64,000 nt of DNA from Clostridium cibarium (GTDB lineage Bacteria > Bacillota > Clostridia > Clostridiales > Clostridiaceae). This document shows positions 17,682-27,471 of this stretch, piece by piece (position 1 is the first letter of the stretch; the number at the start of each line of letters is the position of its first letter). A program made the position numbers and the translations under genes. The notes beneath the pieces were generated by a model. It was not told where the DNA came from, searched no databases, and was given only the letters and a program-made list of their open reading frames with translations. The DNA lies in NCBI RefSeq assembly GCF_014836335.1, contig NZ_JACSRA010000010.1, forward strand, positions 1 to 64,000, in the 5' to 3' direction.

Positions 17682-17691
17682 GGAGAGGGAG

Positions 17692-19935
17692 ATGGTGTTA
17701 ATGGGTATAAAATTTAATGAGAATACAAGAGAATTTCATCTTTATAATAAGCATATAAGTTATATTATAAGAATTATAGATGAGATAGAACAAGTTGAAA
17801 ATGTTTATTATGGTAAGAAGATAAGGCATAGAAACTCTTTTAAACATATAACAGAAAGAGAACTTAGACCTTCTTGCAATATGTTTAAAGGAAGTTATAC
17901 TTCTTCACTTGAACATATTAAACAAGATTATCCTAGCTATGGAACTACAGATTATAGATATCCAGCTTGCTCTATCACAAGTAAGAATGGAAGCAGCATT
18001 ACGGATTTTCAATATAAAAGTTACGAAATCATTAGAGGAAAAAAGGCATTAAAAGATTTGCCAGCAACATATGTAGAGGACAATGAGGAAGCAGAGACCC
18101 TTGAGATAACATTAGTTGATGATGTAATAGAAAGTAAACTTATACTTAGTTATACAATCTATAAGGAATTAGATGTAATTTGTAGAAATGCAAAAATAAT
18201 TAATGAAGGCGATGAAATTTTATTTGTAGATAGAGCAATGAGTTTAAGCATAGATCTTCCAGATTCTGAGTTTGAAATGATTCATACGACAGGTGCATGG
18301 GCTAGGGAATGTCATCTTAGAAAAAGGAAATTAGTAGAAGGTGTTCAGTCCATTCATAGTTTAAGAGGAGCAAGCAGTCACATGCATAATCCATTTATGA
18401 TATTAAAAAGACCTGATGCTACTGAACATACAGGGGAAGTTTATGGTTTTAGCTTAGTATATAGCGGAAACTTCTTAGGTCAAGTTGAAGTGGATCCTTA
18501 TGGAATTTCAAGGGTTATGATGGGAATAAATCCTTACAATTTTAGATGGAAGCTAAATAAAGGGGAGAAATTTCAAACACCAGAATGTGTGATGGTTTAT
18601 TCTTCAGAAGGATTAAATAAAATGAGTCAGACTTACCATAAGCTGTATAGGACAAGACTAGCTAGAGGAAAGTGGAGAGATAAAGAAAGACCAATTTTAA
18701 TTAATAACTGGGAAGCTACTTATTTTGATTTTAATGAAGAAAAGATTTTATCTATTGCAAGGAGTGCAAAAGAGCTAGGAATAGAATTATTTGTATTAGA
18801 TGATGGTTGGTTTGGAAAAAGAAATGATGATAAAAGTTCTCTTGGGGATTGGGTTCCTAATTTAGTAAAATTACCTGAAGGAATAAAAGGCCTTTCAAAA
18901 AAAGTAGAAGATATAGGTTTGAAATTTGGCTTATGGTTTGAACCTGAAATGGTATGTAGTGATACAAAGATTTATAAGGAACATCCAGAATGGGTTATAC
19001 ATACCCCTAGTAGAAATATGTCTCATGGAAGGAATCAATTTGTTTTAGATTTTTCACAAGAAGAAGTAGTGAATTATGTATTTGATTCAATGGATAAAGT
19101 AATAGGTTCTTCAGAAATTTCTTATATTAAATGGGATATGAATAGATACATTACTGAAGCTTATTCTCGAGCACTTGAAGAAGATAGACAAGGGGAACTA
19201 TTTCATAGATATATTCTTGGGGTATATAAATTGCTTCAAAAAGTAATAGATAAGTATCCAAATATCTTAATAGAATCTTGTGCAGGAGGTGGAGCAAGAT
19301 TTGATCCAGGAATGTTATATTATGCCCCACAAACTTGGGCAAGTGACGATACAGATGGGTTTGAAAGGTTAAAAATACAATATGGTACATCAATGATCTA
19401 TCCAATAAGTGCAATAGGAAGCCATGTATCAGCAGTACCAAATCACCAGGTTGGAAGGGTCATTCCTCTTGATACTAGAGGAAATGTAGCATACTTTGGA
19501 ACATTTGGATATGAGCTTAATTTAAGCACCATTACAGATAAAGAAAAAGAAGTTATTAAAGAGCAAGTTAGGTTCTTTAAAGAAAATAAATTGCTTTTAC
19601 ACCATGGAGATTTTTATAGATTGATGAGTCCTTTTGAAAAAAGTGAAACTTCATGGATGGTAGTTTCAGAAGATAAGTCAAAGGCGATTGTAGGATATTA
19701 TAAAGGTTTAAGTAAACCAAATGAAAAGTATAACAGAATAAAACTAAAAGGATTAGATCCAAATAAATTATATTCCATAGAAGGAAGAGAAGAAACATGC
19801 TGTGGAGATGAGCTTATGAATTTAGGAATTGTTTTATCTAAGGATTATACGGGGAAATTTAGTGAATACTATGAAAGAGTGCATGAAGATTTCATGTCTC
19901 AATTATTTGTATTAAACGAGGTAAAGGATATTTAA
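17692..19935 (+). CDS. Alpha-galactosidase, GH36
   Basis: A 747-residue cytoplasmic GH36 enzyme that removes alpha-1,6-galactosyl side groups. The N-terminal beta-sandwich spans about residues 1-330. The barrel carries VLDDGWFGKRNDD (368-380), KWDMN with the nucleophile Asp482, and WASDDTDGFER with acid/base Asp552, equivalent to Asp478 and Asp548 of Geobacillus AgaA. The ATG at 17692 sits six bases after AAAGGAG; a second ATG at 17701 is equally good for the protein alignment. No signal peptide, so it acts on imported oligosaccharides. First enzyme of the locus alpha-galactosidase / carrier / two esterases / GH130 phosphorylase. Confidence 0.95.
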   Translation: MVLMGIKFNENTREFHLYNKHISYIIRIIDEIEQVENVYYGKKIRHRNSFKHITERELRPSCNMFKGSYTSSLEHIKQDYPSYGTTDYRYPACSITSKNGSSITDFQYKSYEIIRGKKALKDLPATYVEDNEEAETLEITLVDDVIESKLILSYTIYKELDVICRNAKIINEGDEILFVDRAMSLSIDLPDSEFEMIHTTGAWARECHLRKRKLVEGVQSIHSLRGASSHMHNPFMILKRPDATEHTGEVYGFSLVYSGNFLGQVEVDPYGISRVMMGINPYNFRWKLNKGEKFQTPECVMVYSSEGLNKMSQTYHKLYRTRLARGKWRDKERPILINNWEATYFDFNEEKILSIARSAKELGIELFVLDDGWFGKRNDDKSSLGDWVPNLVKLPEGIKGLSKKVEDIGLKFGLWFEPEMVCSDTKIYKEHPEWVIHTPSRNMSHGRNQFVLDFSQEEVVNYVFDSMDKVIGSSEISYIKWDMNRYITEAYSRALEEDRQGELFHRYILGVYKLLQKVIDKYPNILIESCAGGGARFDPGMLYYAPQTWASDDTDGFERLKIQYGTSMIYPISAIGSHVSAVPNHQVGRVIPLDTRGNVAYFGTFGYELNLSTITDKEKEVIKEQVRFFKENKLLLHHGDFYRLMSPFEKSETSWMVVSEDKSKAIVGYYKGLSKPNEKYNRIKLKGLDPNKLYSIEGREETCCGDELMNLGIVLSKDYTGKFSEYYERVHEDFMSQLFVLNEVKDI

Positions 19936-19936
19936 G

Positions 19937-21139
19937 ATGAAGTCTAAAACTAAGGATAAAAATATAAAAAAGGCGATCAATGTTTTTAAAGCTAGTTCTT
20001 TATTAAATAGCATAGGAAATACTATAATAGGCAACACATATGTACTTTTTTTGTCTTTTACTAAAGGTTTTTCAGAGAGACAGATTAGTCTAATAGTTGG
20101 AGTTTTACCACTATTATCAGTAGTCACCTTTTTTATATGGGGAGCTTTAATAGATAAATATAAAAGGTTATTACTTATAAATAAATTTGTAAATATAATT
20201 AACATTTCAACTTTAGCAGGGCTCATATGGATAAGTAATTTTTATATATTTTTAGTTTTTAATCTAATTAGAAATGTTTTAATCCAACCTGGTGGGGTAG
20301 TTAATGAAGAGTATCTTTTAAATTTATCTAATAAATATGGAGCTACATTTGGAAAAATTAGAGTGTTTTCTACAATTGGATATGGGCTGGCAGGAGTTAT
20401 ATCTGGATTAGCTTTAGGATTTGTAAGTCCTAAAGTAACCATAATTTTATCAAGTATTTTTATTATGTTAAATATAATAGTACTATTTTTCTTGCCAGAA
20501 ATAACAAAACCAGAAAAAGAAAAGGAGAAAAGTGAAAAGACTAAGATTATAGAGCTTTTTAAAAATAGAGATTTTAAGGTGTTTATTTTAACCTATGGCA
20601 TATTAACGGCTGCTATATGTTCTGCAATGGGGTATGGGATTCAGATGATGCTTATAAAATTAAATGCACCAAACTTTTATATAGGAATGTTACCAGTACT
20701 TATGATTAGTTTTGAAGTGGTTCTTTTACCATATGTAGAAAAATTAAAATTTTATAAGAATGTGAATTTAGTACTAAAAATAGCAGGTGTATTGCTTATT
20801 ATTAGATGGATATTAATAGGTACAGTAAAATCTTATATTATCATAGTTTGGTTAACTTTAATGCATGGAATAATTAATGGATTTTTAATTCCATTGCCTA
20901 ATAAGGTTATTTGGAATGTAGTTCCTAAAGAAGATCATTCTACTGCAATTATAGTAACTAACCTATGTTCTTATACAATTTTCCCATCAATAATAAATCT
21001 TATTACAGGAAATATAGCAGGAATATTTGGAATACATAGTTATGGATTTACATATCTTACACTTACAATAGCAGCTTTAGGAATTTTAATTAAATATAAA
21101 ATTAGTAATAAAACTATAAATGAAAAAGAGAAGGGATGA
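19937..21139 (+). CDS. MFS transporter, probable oligosaccharide carrier
   Basis: A 400-residue major facilitator protein with about 12 helices. The loop 2-3 region WGALIDKYKR carries the MFS signature Gly/Asp/Lys-Arg pattern. The type resembles the MFS_1-like/LacY-nucleoside group rather than drug exporters. It begins one base after the alpha-galactosidase stop and overlaps the next gene by four bases (ATGA), so it is translated within the mannan operon. It is therefore the likely importer of galactomanno-oligosaccharides here, replacing the ABC importer seen in comparable gut loci. The substrate is inferred. Confidence 0.8.
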   Translation: MKSKTKDKNIKKAINVFKASSLLNSIGNTIIGNTYVLFLSFTKGFSERQISLIVGVLPLLSVVTFFIWGALIDKYKRLLLINKFVNIINISTLAGLIWISNFYIFLVFNLIRNVLIQPGGVVNEEYLLNLSNKYGATFGKIRVFSTIGYGLAGVISGLALGFVSPKVTIILSSIFIMLNIIVLFFLPEITKPEKEKEKSEKTKIIELFKNRDFKVFILTYGILTAAICSAMGYGIQMMLIKLNAPNFYIGMLPVLMISFEVVLLPYVEKLKFYKNVNLVLKIAGVLLIIRWILIGTVKSYIIIVWLTLMHGIINGFLIPLPNKVIWNVVPKEDHSTAIIVTNLCSYTIFPSIINLITGNIAGIFGIHSYGFTYLTLTIAALGILIKYKISNKTINEKEKG

Positions 21140-22245
21140 GGGGAATGGATTTAACTGACGGAATGATAAAGAATTCAATAGTTAACAAAGGGGATGTTTC
21201 AAGAATACTTAAGCTTTTTAATAAAGGAAAAAGAGGGGAAGATATAAATATAGGTTTCTTTGGTGGATCTATAACACAAGGGTGTCATGCAGATATACAT
21301 GAAAATTCTTATGCATATAAAACTTATTTATGGTTTAAGGAAAAGTTTAAAGAAAGCAATGTAAGGTATATTAACGCTGGTGTAGGAGCTACAGGATCTA
21401 TAATAGGTGTTCATAGGGTCAAAGAACAAATGTTAGATTTAAATCCAGATATAGTATTTATAGATTTTGCAGTAAATGATAAAGAAAATATCTATAACAA
21501 AATTGCTTATGAAAGCTTAATTAGAAGGCTATTAAAAGTGAAAAATAAACCAGCTATAGTGGAAGTGTTTATGAGTACAGATGATGGACACAATGTACAG
21601 GATCAGCAGATTAAAATTGGAGAAAAGTATAATATACCAATGATAAGTTATAGAAATGTTATCTATAGTGAAATGATTAAAGGAAAAACTATATGGAAGG
21701 AAGTAGCTACGGATGAGGTGCATCCAAATAATTTAGGGCATAAGATAATTTCAGAGCTTTTAATTAAATTTTTACAAGATATTTATAGTAACTTAGATGA
21801 CAAAGAAGATAATGAAATAGCTCTAGATAAACCTATCTTTGGAGATAAATATATAAATGGTGTAATTTTTAATAATAACAATATAGAGGTTAAAGAGAAA
21901 ATAGGTTTTGTAGAGGACAAAGAAGGATTTCAGGTCTTTAATAATGGATGGAAATTTAGTCATGAAAAATTTAATAAAGGAAAGTTAACGTTTGAAGTAG
22001 AAGGGAAAAATATATTCATCTTATATAAGAAAAGTGTACTTGAAACAGCAGGAAGAATTCAAATAAGAGTTGATGATAGAGACAAGGGAATTTTAGATAC
22101 TTATTTTGAAGATGGCTGGGGTGATTATTCAGAAACACATCTTATAGTAGAAGAAAATGAAGTATCTAAACATAAAATTGAGATAACTGTGTTAGATGAT
22201 GATAAATTAAGAGAAATTTCTATTATGGGATTTTTAGTATCTTAA
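21136..22245 (+). CDS. SGNH acetylesterase, CE17-like, with C-terminal CBM35-like domain
   Basis: A 369-residue cytoplasmic SGNH hydrolase. Block I is FFGGSITQG with Ser45; the block III Asn is in FAVND (Asn114); and the ATDEVHPNNLGH segment provides Asp193 and His196. After about residue 225 a separate beta-rich domain follows (GWKFSHEKFNKGKLTFEVEGK and a C-terminal LDDDKLREISIMGFLVS), compatible with a CBM35-like module. SGNH plus C-terminal CBM35 is the layout of Roseburia RiCE17, which removes 2-O-acetyl groups from mannooligosaccharides; a CE2 gene follows here just as in that system. The ATG overlaps the MFS stop; ATG 21145 is an alternative start with better ribosome-site spacing. Confidence 0.72.
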   Translation: MRGMDLTDGMIKNSIVNKGDVSRILKLFNKGKRGEDINIGFFGGSITQGCHADIHENSYAYKTYLWFKEKFKESNVRYINAGVGATGSIIGVHRVKEQMLDLNPDIVFIDFAVNDKENIYNKIAYESLIRRLLKVKNKPAIVEVFMSTDDGHNVQDQQIKIGEKYNIPMISYRNVIYSEMIKGKTIWKEVATDEVHPNNLGHKIISELLIKFLQDIYSNLDDKEDNEIALDKPIFGDKYINGVIFNNNNIEVKEKIGFVEDKEGFQVFNNGWKFSHEKFNKGKLTFEVEGKNIFILYKKSVLETAGRIQIRVDDRDKGILDTYFEDGWGDYSETHLIVEENEVSKHKIEITVLDDDKLREISIMGFLVS

Positions 22246-22261
22246 TGAGGAGGATGTAGAT

Positions 22262-23341
22262 ATGTATTTAAAAGATATAGATATGGACAAGTTTACACTA
22301 ATTGAAGCAGATAATAATAACTATGAATTTAATGGAAGAGTAGATTTTAGTAATCCAAAATCACCTACTATAATTTATGCTGGAAGTCTTATAAAGACTA
22401 AGTTTCAAGGAACCTCATTAAAGATAGCAATAAATAATAAACATGCTTGTTTTGAAAATTCTATTGGTTTTATAGTTGATGGAAAGATTCATGGAAAAGC
22501 AATAATTGAAGAGCATTATAAAGACATAGTACTGAATATAGCTAGTGATTTGGAAGATGAAGTTCATGATTTAATTTTATATAAAAGATCTGATTCATGC
22601 CATTATTTTGATTTTTATGGGGTTATTCTAGATAAAGGATGCACAATATTATCTTCAGGACCTAGAGCTAAAAGGAGAGTTGAATGTTTTGGAGACTCAA
22701 TTTCAGCAGGAGAAGTATCAGAAGCTGTGGATTATGTAGGAAAGGTAGATCCAGAAAATCATGAAGGTATATATTCTAATGCATGGTATTCATATTCTAT
22801 GATGACTTCAAGAAAGTTAAAAGCGGAAATTAATAATAATGCACAAGGTGGACTTGCTGTATTAAATGATACAGGATATTTTAATGGTGAAGAATTCTTG
22901 GGACTTGAATTTACTTATGATAAATTAAGATACAATCCTCAGCTTGGAAGCTGCAATAGTTGGGATTTCTCAAAATTTACTCCTCATGTAGTAATTATGG
23001 CACTAGGGCAAAATGATGCTCATCCAGATAATTATATTAATACAAATAAAGAAAAAAGGCATATATGGAAAGAAAAATATAAAGGGATAATTAGAGATTT
23101 AAGAAGTAAATATCCAAAGGCATTATTTGTTGTAATTACAACTATCCTAGTCCATGACAAGGGTTGGGATGATGCTCTTGATGAAATGGTAGAAGAACTT
23201 GAAGATCTAAAGATAGTAAGATACTTGTTTAGGAGAAACGGGAGAGGGACTCCAGGCCATGTAAGGATTCCAGAAGCTGAAGAAATGGCAAGTGAACTTA
23301 CAGAATTTATTGAATCCTTTGGAGAAGAAATTTGGGAATAA
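22262..23341 (+). CDS. Acetylesterase, carbohydrate esterase family 2
   Basis: A 359-residue cytoplasmic CE2 enzyme. The N-terminal jelly-roll (about 1-130, FNGRVDFSNPKSPTIIYAGS) precedes an SGNH domain with FGDSISAGE (Ser146), the MALGQNDAHPDN block and the late His (about 333) in GTPGHVRIPEAEEM; CE2 members often use only a Ser-His dyad. It deacetylates xylo- or manno-oligosaccharides (3-, 4- and 6-O positions in characterised mannan enzymes). The gene starts 16 bases after the CE17-like gene with AGGAGGATG as ribosome site. Its placement with GH36 and GH130 argues for acetyl-galactoglucomannan as the source. Confidence 0.85.
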   Translation: MYLKDIDMDKFTLIEADNNNYEFNGRVDFSNPKSPTIIYAGSLIKTKFQGTSLKIAINNKHACFENSIGFIVDGKIHGKAIIEEHYKDIVLNIASDLEDEVHDLILYKRSDSCHYFDFYGVILDKGCTILSSGPRAKRRVECFGDSISAGEVSEAVDYVGKVDPENHEGIYSNAWYSYSMMTSRKLKAEINNNAQGGLAVLNDTGYFNGEEFLGLEFTYDKLRYNPQLGSCNSWDFSKFTPHVVIMALGQNDAHPDNYINTNKEKRHIWKEKYKGIIRDLRSKYPKALFVVITTILVHDKGWDDALDEMVEELEDLKIVRYLFRRNGRGTPGHVRIPEAEEMASELTEFIESFGEEIWE

Positions 23342-23362
23342 CTAAATTTATGGGAGGAAATT

Positions 23363-24385
23363 ATGATGGATAAGGTAAAAATATTAGGTGAAGAGCTAAG
23401 TAATATACCATGGCAAGAAAAGCCTGAGGGGTTTGAAGGCGTGGTTTGGAGGCATAATGGAAATCCAATTATAAATTGGAATCCAACTAAAGAGACAGCA
23501 AGAATTTTTAATAGTGCTGTAGTTCCATATGAAGATGGATTTATTGGAGTGTTTAGGGCAGATCATAAACATGGAAAACCTCAGTTACATGTAGGAAAGA
23601 GTAAAGATGGACTTTCTTGGGATATTGAAGATGAAGAAATTCACTGGAAAGATGAGGAGGGAAAAGACTATCAGCCTAATTATTCCTATGATCCAAGGCT
23701 TGTGAAGATAGATGATGCCTTTTATATAGTATGGTGTGTCGACTTTGGAGGAGCAGCTTTGGGAATGGGAATGACAAAAGACTTTAAAGAATTTACAAGA
23801 CTTGAAAACCCATTTATCCCATTTAACAGAAATGGAGTACTATTTCCAAGAAAGGTTCATGATAAATATTTACTTCTAAGCAGGCCTAGTGATAGTGGAC
23901 ATACTCCTTTTGGAGATATATTTATAAGTGAAAGTCCAGATTTAGTCTATTGGGGGAAGCATAGAAGAGTTATGTCAAGAGGTGGTTCAGGCTGGTGGCA
24001 AGGAACTAAGATAGGTGGGGGAGCTATTCCTATAGAAACTTCAGAAGGATGGCTATTATTTTATCATGGTGTATCTGGAACTTGTAATGGTTTTGTTTAT
24101 AGTATAGGAGCTGCTATTTTAGATATAGATAATCCTTCAAAAGTACTTTATAGAACTAGAGATTATTTATTAACACCTGAGAAAGAATATGAAACTACAG
24201 GCTTTGTGCCCAATGTAGCATTTCCATGTGCAACGCTTCAAGATTCAGCTACAGGAAAGATAACAATTTATTATGGAGCAGCAGATACTTATGTTGCAGT
24301 GGCTTATGCTAAGGTTCAAGAATTAATTAGATATATTAAGGATAATTCAGATCTTGTTTATGGAGATGATATAGAATATAGATAA
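23363..24385 (+). CDS. GH130 phosphorylase, beta-1,4-mannooligosaccharide type
   Basis: A 340-residue cytoplasmic GH130 five-bladed propeller. The proton-donor Asp110 is in the YDPRLVKID segment. RIFNSAVVPYEDGFIGVFRAD near the N terminus and the phosphate-binding region GSGWWQGTKIGGGAIPIET and LLFYHGV are typical. The type fits GH130 subfamily 2 mannooligosaccharide phosphorylases, which release alpha-mannose 1-phosphate from beta-1,4-mannosides. Mannosylglucose phosphorylase (subfamily 1) is a less likely alternative. Last gene of the mannan operon; SD GGGAGG five bases before the ATG. No mannose phosphate mutase or isomerase is adjacent. Confidence 0.9.
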   Translation: MMDKVKILGEELSNIPWQEKPEGFEGVVWRHNGNPIINWNPTKETARIFNSAVVPYEDGFIGVFRADHKHGKPQLHVGKSKDGLSWDIEDEEIHWKDEEGKDYQPNYSYDPRLVKIDDAFYIVWCVDFGGAALGMGMTKDFKEFTRLENPFIPFNRNGVLFPRKVHDKYLLLSRPSDSGHTPFGDIFISESPDLVYWGKHRRVMSRGGSGWWQGTKIGGGAIPIETSEGWLLFYHGVSGTCNGFVYSIGAAILDIDNPSKVLYRTRDYLLTPEKEYETTGFVPNVAFPCATLQDSATGKITIYYGAADTYVAVAYAKVQELIRYIKDNSDLVYGDDIEYR

Positions 24386-24495
24386 CCTTTCATATGAAAT
24401 TTTTGCCTAATTAGTTATTGTTAATATTTATTTCATAGAGTACAATTAACTTGAGAATTATGTTATAAAGGTTTAGTTAGGAGATAGATGTTTTA

Positions 24496-25191
24496 ATGTT
24501 TACGCAAGTTAAAAGTACAAAGGTATATGAGCAGATAATAGATCAATTTAAAGCTATGATTGCAGATGGAACATTAAAAAAGGGAGATAAATTGCCTTCT
24601 GAAAGAGAGCTTGTGAGTCAACTTGGAGTAAGTAGATCAGCCATAAGAGAAGCTTTAAGTGCACTTCAGATGATAGGTTTTGTTGAATCAAGGCATGGGG
24701 AAGGTAATTTTATAAAAGAGAATTTTGAGGAGAGTTTAATAGATCCATTTTTGCTTATCTTTATGCTAAATGGAAGCGATAAAGAGCAGATCTTTGAATT
24801 AAGAAGAGTTATAGAAGTGGAAACAGCTGCATTAGCTGCAAAAAAAATAACAGATAAAGAAATAGAAGAACTTAAAGAGTGTTTAAATAAATTAAATGAA
24901 GTAGAAGATGAAGAGGAAAAGGTTAAATATGATAAGAGGTTTCACTATAACATAGCAAAAGCTTCTAAAAATATTTTAATACTTAACATGTTAAATGCAG
25001 TTTCTTCCTTGATGGATTCTTTTATCAGTGAAGCTAGAGGTAAAATTTTAATGGTAGAAGAAAATAGAAGTATACTTATGAGACAACATGAGGAGATACT
25101 TGAAGGGCTGGTTAAAAAAGATAGTGAAGTTGCATCAAAGGCAATGAGTGAGCATTTAGATTTAATTTATGAATATAATATAAAGAAATAG
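24496..25191 (+). CDS. GntR/FadR-family regulator of the lactate operon
   Basis: A 231-residue repressor-type protein. The N-terminal winged helix (about residues 1-75) carries the GntR signature GDKLPSERELVSQLGVSRSAIREAL. The C-terminal all-helical FCD domain (about 80-225) includes the Asp/His metal-ligand pattern of the FadR group (RRVIEVETA, RFHYNIAKAS, QHEEILEGL). It is followed by a terminator and by the EtfB-EtfA-lactate dehydrogenase operon, with a FadR-type operator TGGTCTGACCA between. In Acetobacterium woodii the equivalent position is LctA. It probably represses the operon until lactate is present. Confidence 0.9.
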   Translation: MFTQVKSTKVYEQIIDQFKAMIADGTLKKGDKLPSERELVSQLGVSRSAIREALSALQMIGFVESRHGEGNFIKENFEESLIDPFLLIFMLNGSDKEQIFELRRVIEVETAALAAKKITDKEIEELKECLNKLNEVEDEEEKVKYDKRFHYNIAKASKNILILNMLNAVSSLMDSFISEARGKILMVEENRSILMRQHEEILEGLVKKDSEVASKAMSEHLDLIYEYNIKK

Positions 25192-25194
25192 TTT

Positions 25195-25235
25195 AAAGAA
25201 AGTATGTTAATTAATTTGGCATACTTTCTTTTTTA
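25195..25235 (+). terminator. Terminator after the GntR regulator gene
   Basis: Stem AAAGAAAGTATG (25195-25206) with CATACTTTCTTT (25220-25231), then T residues. It separates the regulator transcript from the etf operon. Confidence 0.85.
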
Positions 25236-25400
25236 TATAGGTATCAAATGACAAAGCTATTTTAAATAATTAGAAAAATGTGGAGAAAAATTATCAAATT
25301 AATATTTAAAGAAAGGAGAAATCTAATTTTTTACAAAAAAGTATGTATAATCAAATATAGTTGTAGAAATATTTAGAAAAGTATGCTATTTTAAATATAG

Positions 25401-25419
25401 TGGTCTGACCACTAGACCA
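25401..25419. promoter_or_regulatory. FadR/LldR-type operator before etfB
   Basis: TGGTCTGACCA (25401-25411) is an exact match to the FadR-family half-site layout TNGTNNNACNA, and it is extended by ACTAGACCA into a longer imperfect repeat TGGTCT-N7-AGACCA. It lies 28 bases before the etfB ATG and just upstream of the ribosome site TGGGAGG. Confidence 0.75.
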
Positions 25420-25446
25420 ATAAATAAATATGGGAGGTACTATTAA

Positions 25447-26235
25447 ATGGAAATATTAGTTTGTATTAAGCAAGTTCCAGGAACAAGCAAAGTTGAAGTA
25501 GATGAAAAAACAGGAGTGCTAAAAAGAGATGGTGTGGATTCAAAGATGAATCCTTATGATTTATACGCATTAGAAACTGCTTTAAGGATAAAAGAAGAAA
25601 AAGGGGGAAAGGTTACAGTTATTAGTATGGGACCACCTCAAGCGGAAGCAGTTATCAAGGAAGCTTATATGATGGGTGCTGATGAAGGAGTATTACTATC
25701 AGATAGAAAGTTTGCAGGTGCTGATGTTTTAGCAACTTCTTATACTATATCTCAGGGAATTAAAAAGGCTGGGGTATTTGATTTAATCTTATGTGGTAAA
25801 CAAACTACAGATGGAGATACAGCACAAGTTGGACCAGAGATGGCTGAGTATTTAAAAATACCGCATATAGCTAATGTTAGAAAAATAGTTGAAGTGAAAG
25901 AAAAATCATTAGTTGTAGAAATGGATATGCCAAATACTTTAGAAGTTGCAGATGTAAAATATCCTTGTTTGTTAACAGTAGAAAAAGATATTTTTGAACC
26001 TAGACTTCCTTCTTATAAAAAGAAAATAGAAACAAAAGACAGAGAAATAAAAGTATATGGGTTAAGTGATTTTGAAGATAAAAATGAAAATATGTATGGA
26101 TTAAATGGTTCACCAACTCAAGTTGAAAGAATATTTCCGCCATCTATAAATTCGGATAAAGAAATATGGAATGGAAGTGGCAATGAGCTTTCAGTCAAAT
26201 TATTTAATAAGCTAAAAGAGATGAAGTTTGTTTAA
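25447..26235 (+). CDS. lctB: Electron transfer flavoprotein beta subunit (LctB-like)
   Basis: A 262-residue EtfB/FixA-type protein, the small flavoprotein subunit that carries the bifurcating FAD in clostridial systems. [15 protein letters not shown] at the start, [31 protein letters not shown] and [18 protein letters not shown] are family segments. The operon order EtfB-EtfA-FAD dehydrogenase with a GntR regulator upstream matches the lactate dehydrogenase/Etf complex of Acetobacterium woodii (LctBCD), in which lactate oxidation by NAD is driven by concurrent reduced-ferredoxin oxidation. The start is an ATG after GGGAGG. Confidence 0.92.
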   Translation: MEILVCIKQVPGTSKVEVDEKTGVLKRDGVDSKMNPYDLYALETALRIKEEKGGKVTVISMGPPQAEAVIKEAYMMGADEGVLLSDRKFAGADVLATSYTISQGIKKAGVFDLILCGKQTTDGDTAQVGPEMAEYLKIPHIANVRKIVEVKEKSLVVEMDMPNTLEVADVKYPCLLTVEKDIFEPRLPSYKKKIETKDREIKVYGLSDFEDKNENMYGLNGSPTQVERIFPPSINSDKEIWNGSGNELSVKLFNKLKEMKFV

Positions 26236-26268
26236 GAGTAAAAAGAATTAGTGTTAGGAGGAACTACA

Positions 26269-27447
26269 ATGGGAAAGTTAGTTATTAATGAAAATAAGTT
26301 GAATGATAAAGTTATAGAAGAATTAGTTAAAATATGTCCATTTGGTGCAATGGAAAGAAAAGAAAATAAGCTTGAAATTTCAGCTGGATGTAAAATGTGT
26401 AGATTATGCGTTAAGAAAGGACCAGCTGGGGTTGTTGAATTTGTTGAAGATAAGAAAGTGTTAATAGATAAAAGCCTTTGGAGAGGAATAGCAGTATATG
26501 TAGACCATGTAGATGGAGATATACATCCAGTTACATATGAGTTAATTGGAAAAGCAAAAGAGCTTGGGGGCAAAATAAATCATCCAGTTTATGCAGTATT
26601 TATAGGTGAAAATATTAAAGAAAAAGCAGAAGAGTTACTTCATTATGGAGTAGATGAAGTATTTGTGTATGATGATAAAGAGTTTAAATATTTTAGAATA
26701 GAACCTTACACAAAGGTTTTTGAAGATTTCATAATTAATAATAAGCCTTCGACTATATTAGTTGGTGCAACTACAATTGGAAGGTCATTAGCTCCTAGAA
26801 TTGCAGCTAGATTTAGAACAGGATTAACAGCAGATTGTACGATTCTTGATATTAAAGAAAATACAGATTTAGTTCAAATAAGACCAGCTTTTGGTGGAAA
26901 TATAATGGCTCAAATAATTAACCCTAATAACAGGCCACAACTTGCAACAGTAAGATATAAAGTTATGAATTCACCTAGTAGAAATGAAGAAAAAAGCGGG
27001 AAAATAAATTTGTGTAGTATAGATCAGATAACTTCTAATATTAATGTTTTGAAGGTCGTGAAAAAGGAAGTGGAAGAAAGCATAGCTGATGCTGAAATAA
27101 TAGTATCTGTTGGTAGGGGAATAAAATCAGAAAAGGACATGGAGCTTATTAAAGAATTAGCTAATTCAATAGGAGGACAAGTAGCTGGTACTAGACCTTT
27201 AGTTGAAAATGGACTTATAGATGCAAAACATCAGATTGGATTAAGTGGAAGAACAGTAAAGCCTAAATTGATTTTTGCTATAGGAATTTCAGGTGCAGTT
27301 CAATATACAGCTGGTATGAACAATTCAGATTGTATAATAGCTATTAATAAAGATCCTAATGCTGCAATATTTAATGTTGCTCACTATGGTATAGTTGGAG
27401 ATTTATATGAAATAATACCTAAACTAGTTGAAAAAATAAGAGCTTAA
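26269..27447 (+). CDS. lctC: Electron transfer flavoprotein alpha subunit with N-terminal iron-sulfur domain (LctC-like)
   Basis: A 392-residue EtfA with an extra N-terminal domain of about 65 residues bearing Cys23 (CPFGAM), Cys41, Cys44 and Cys47 (CKMCRLC), enough ligands for one [4Fe-4S] cluster. The Etf alpha/beta fold follows, then the FAD domain with GQVAGTRPLVENGLID, IGLSGRTVKPKL, IGISGAVQYTAGM and AINKDPNAAIF. The ferredoxin-like extension is typical of Etf partners of lactate dehydrogenase and of CarE. Start ATG 26269 (AGGAGG eight bases upstream) rather than 18 bases earlier. Second gene of the operon. Confidence 0.93.
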   Translation: MGKLVINENKLNDKVIEELVKICPFGAMERKENKLEISAGCKMCRLCVKKGPAGVVEFVEDKKVLIDKSLWRGIAVYVDHVDGDIHPVTYELIGKAKELGGKINHPVYAVFIGENIKEKAEELLHYGVDEVFVYDDKEFKYFRIEPYTKVFEDFIINNKPSTILVGATTIGRSLAPRIAARFRTGLTADCTILDIKENTDLVQIRPAFGGNIMAQIINPNNRPQLATVRYKVMNSPSRNEEKSGKINLCSIDQITSNINVLKVVKKEVEESIADAEIIVSVGRGIKSEKDMELIKELANSIGGQVAGTRPLVENGLIDAKHQIGLSGRTVKPKLIFAIGISGAVQYTAGMNNSDCIIAINKDPNAAIFNVAHYGIVGDLYEIIPKLVEKIRA

Positions 27448-27471
27448 AGATTGTATAAGGAGGATATAGCC

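Noticed and set aside
26232..26573. 113-codon minus-strand frame opposite etfA
   Set aside because: Antisense of a well-conserved gene start; its Pro/Ser-rich composition is typical of a shadow frame.
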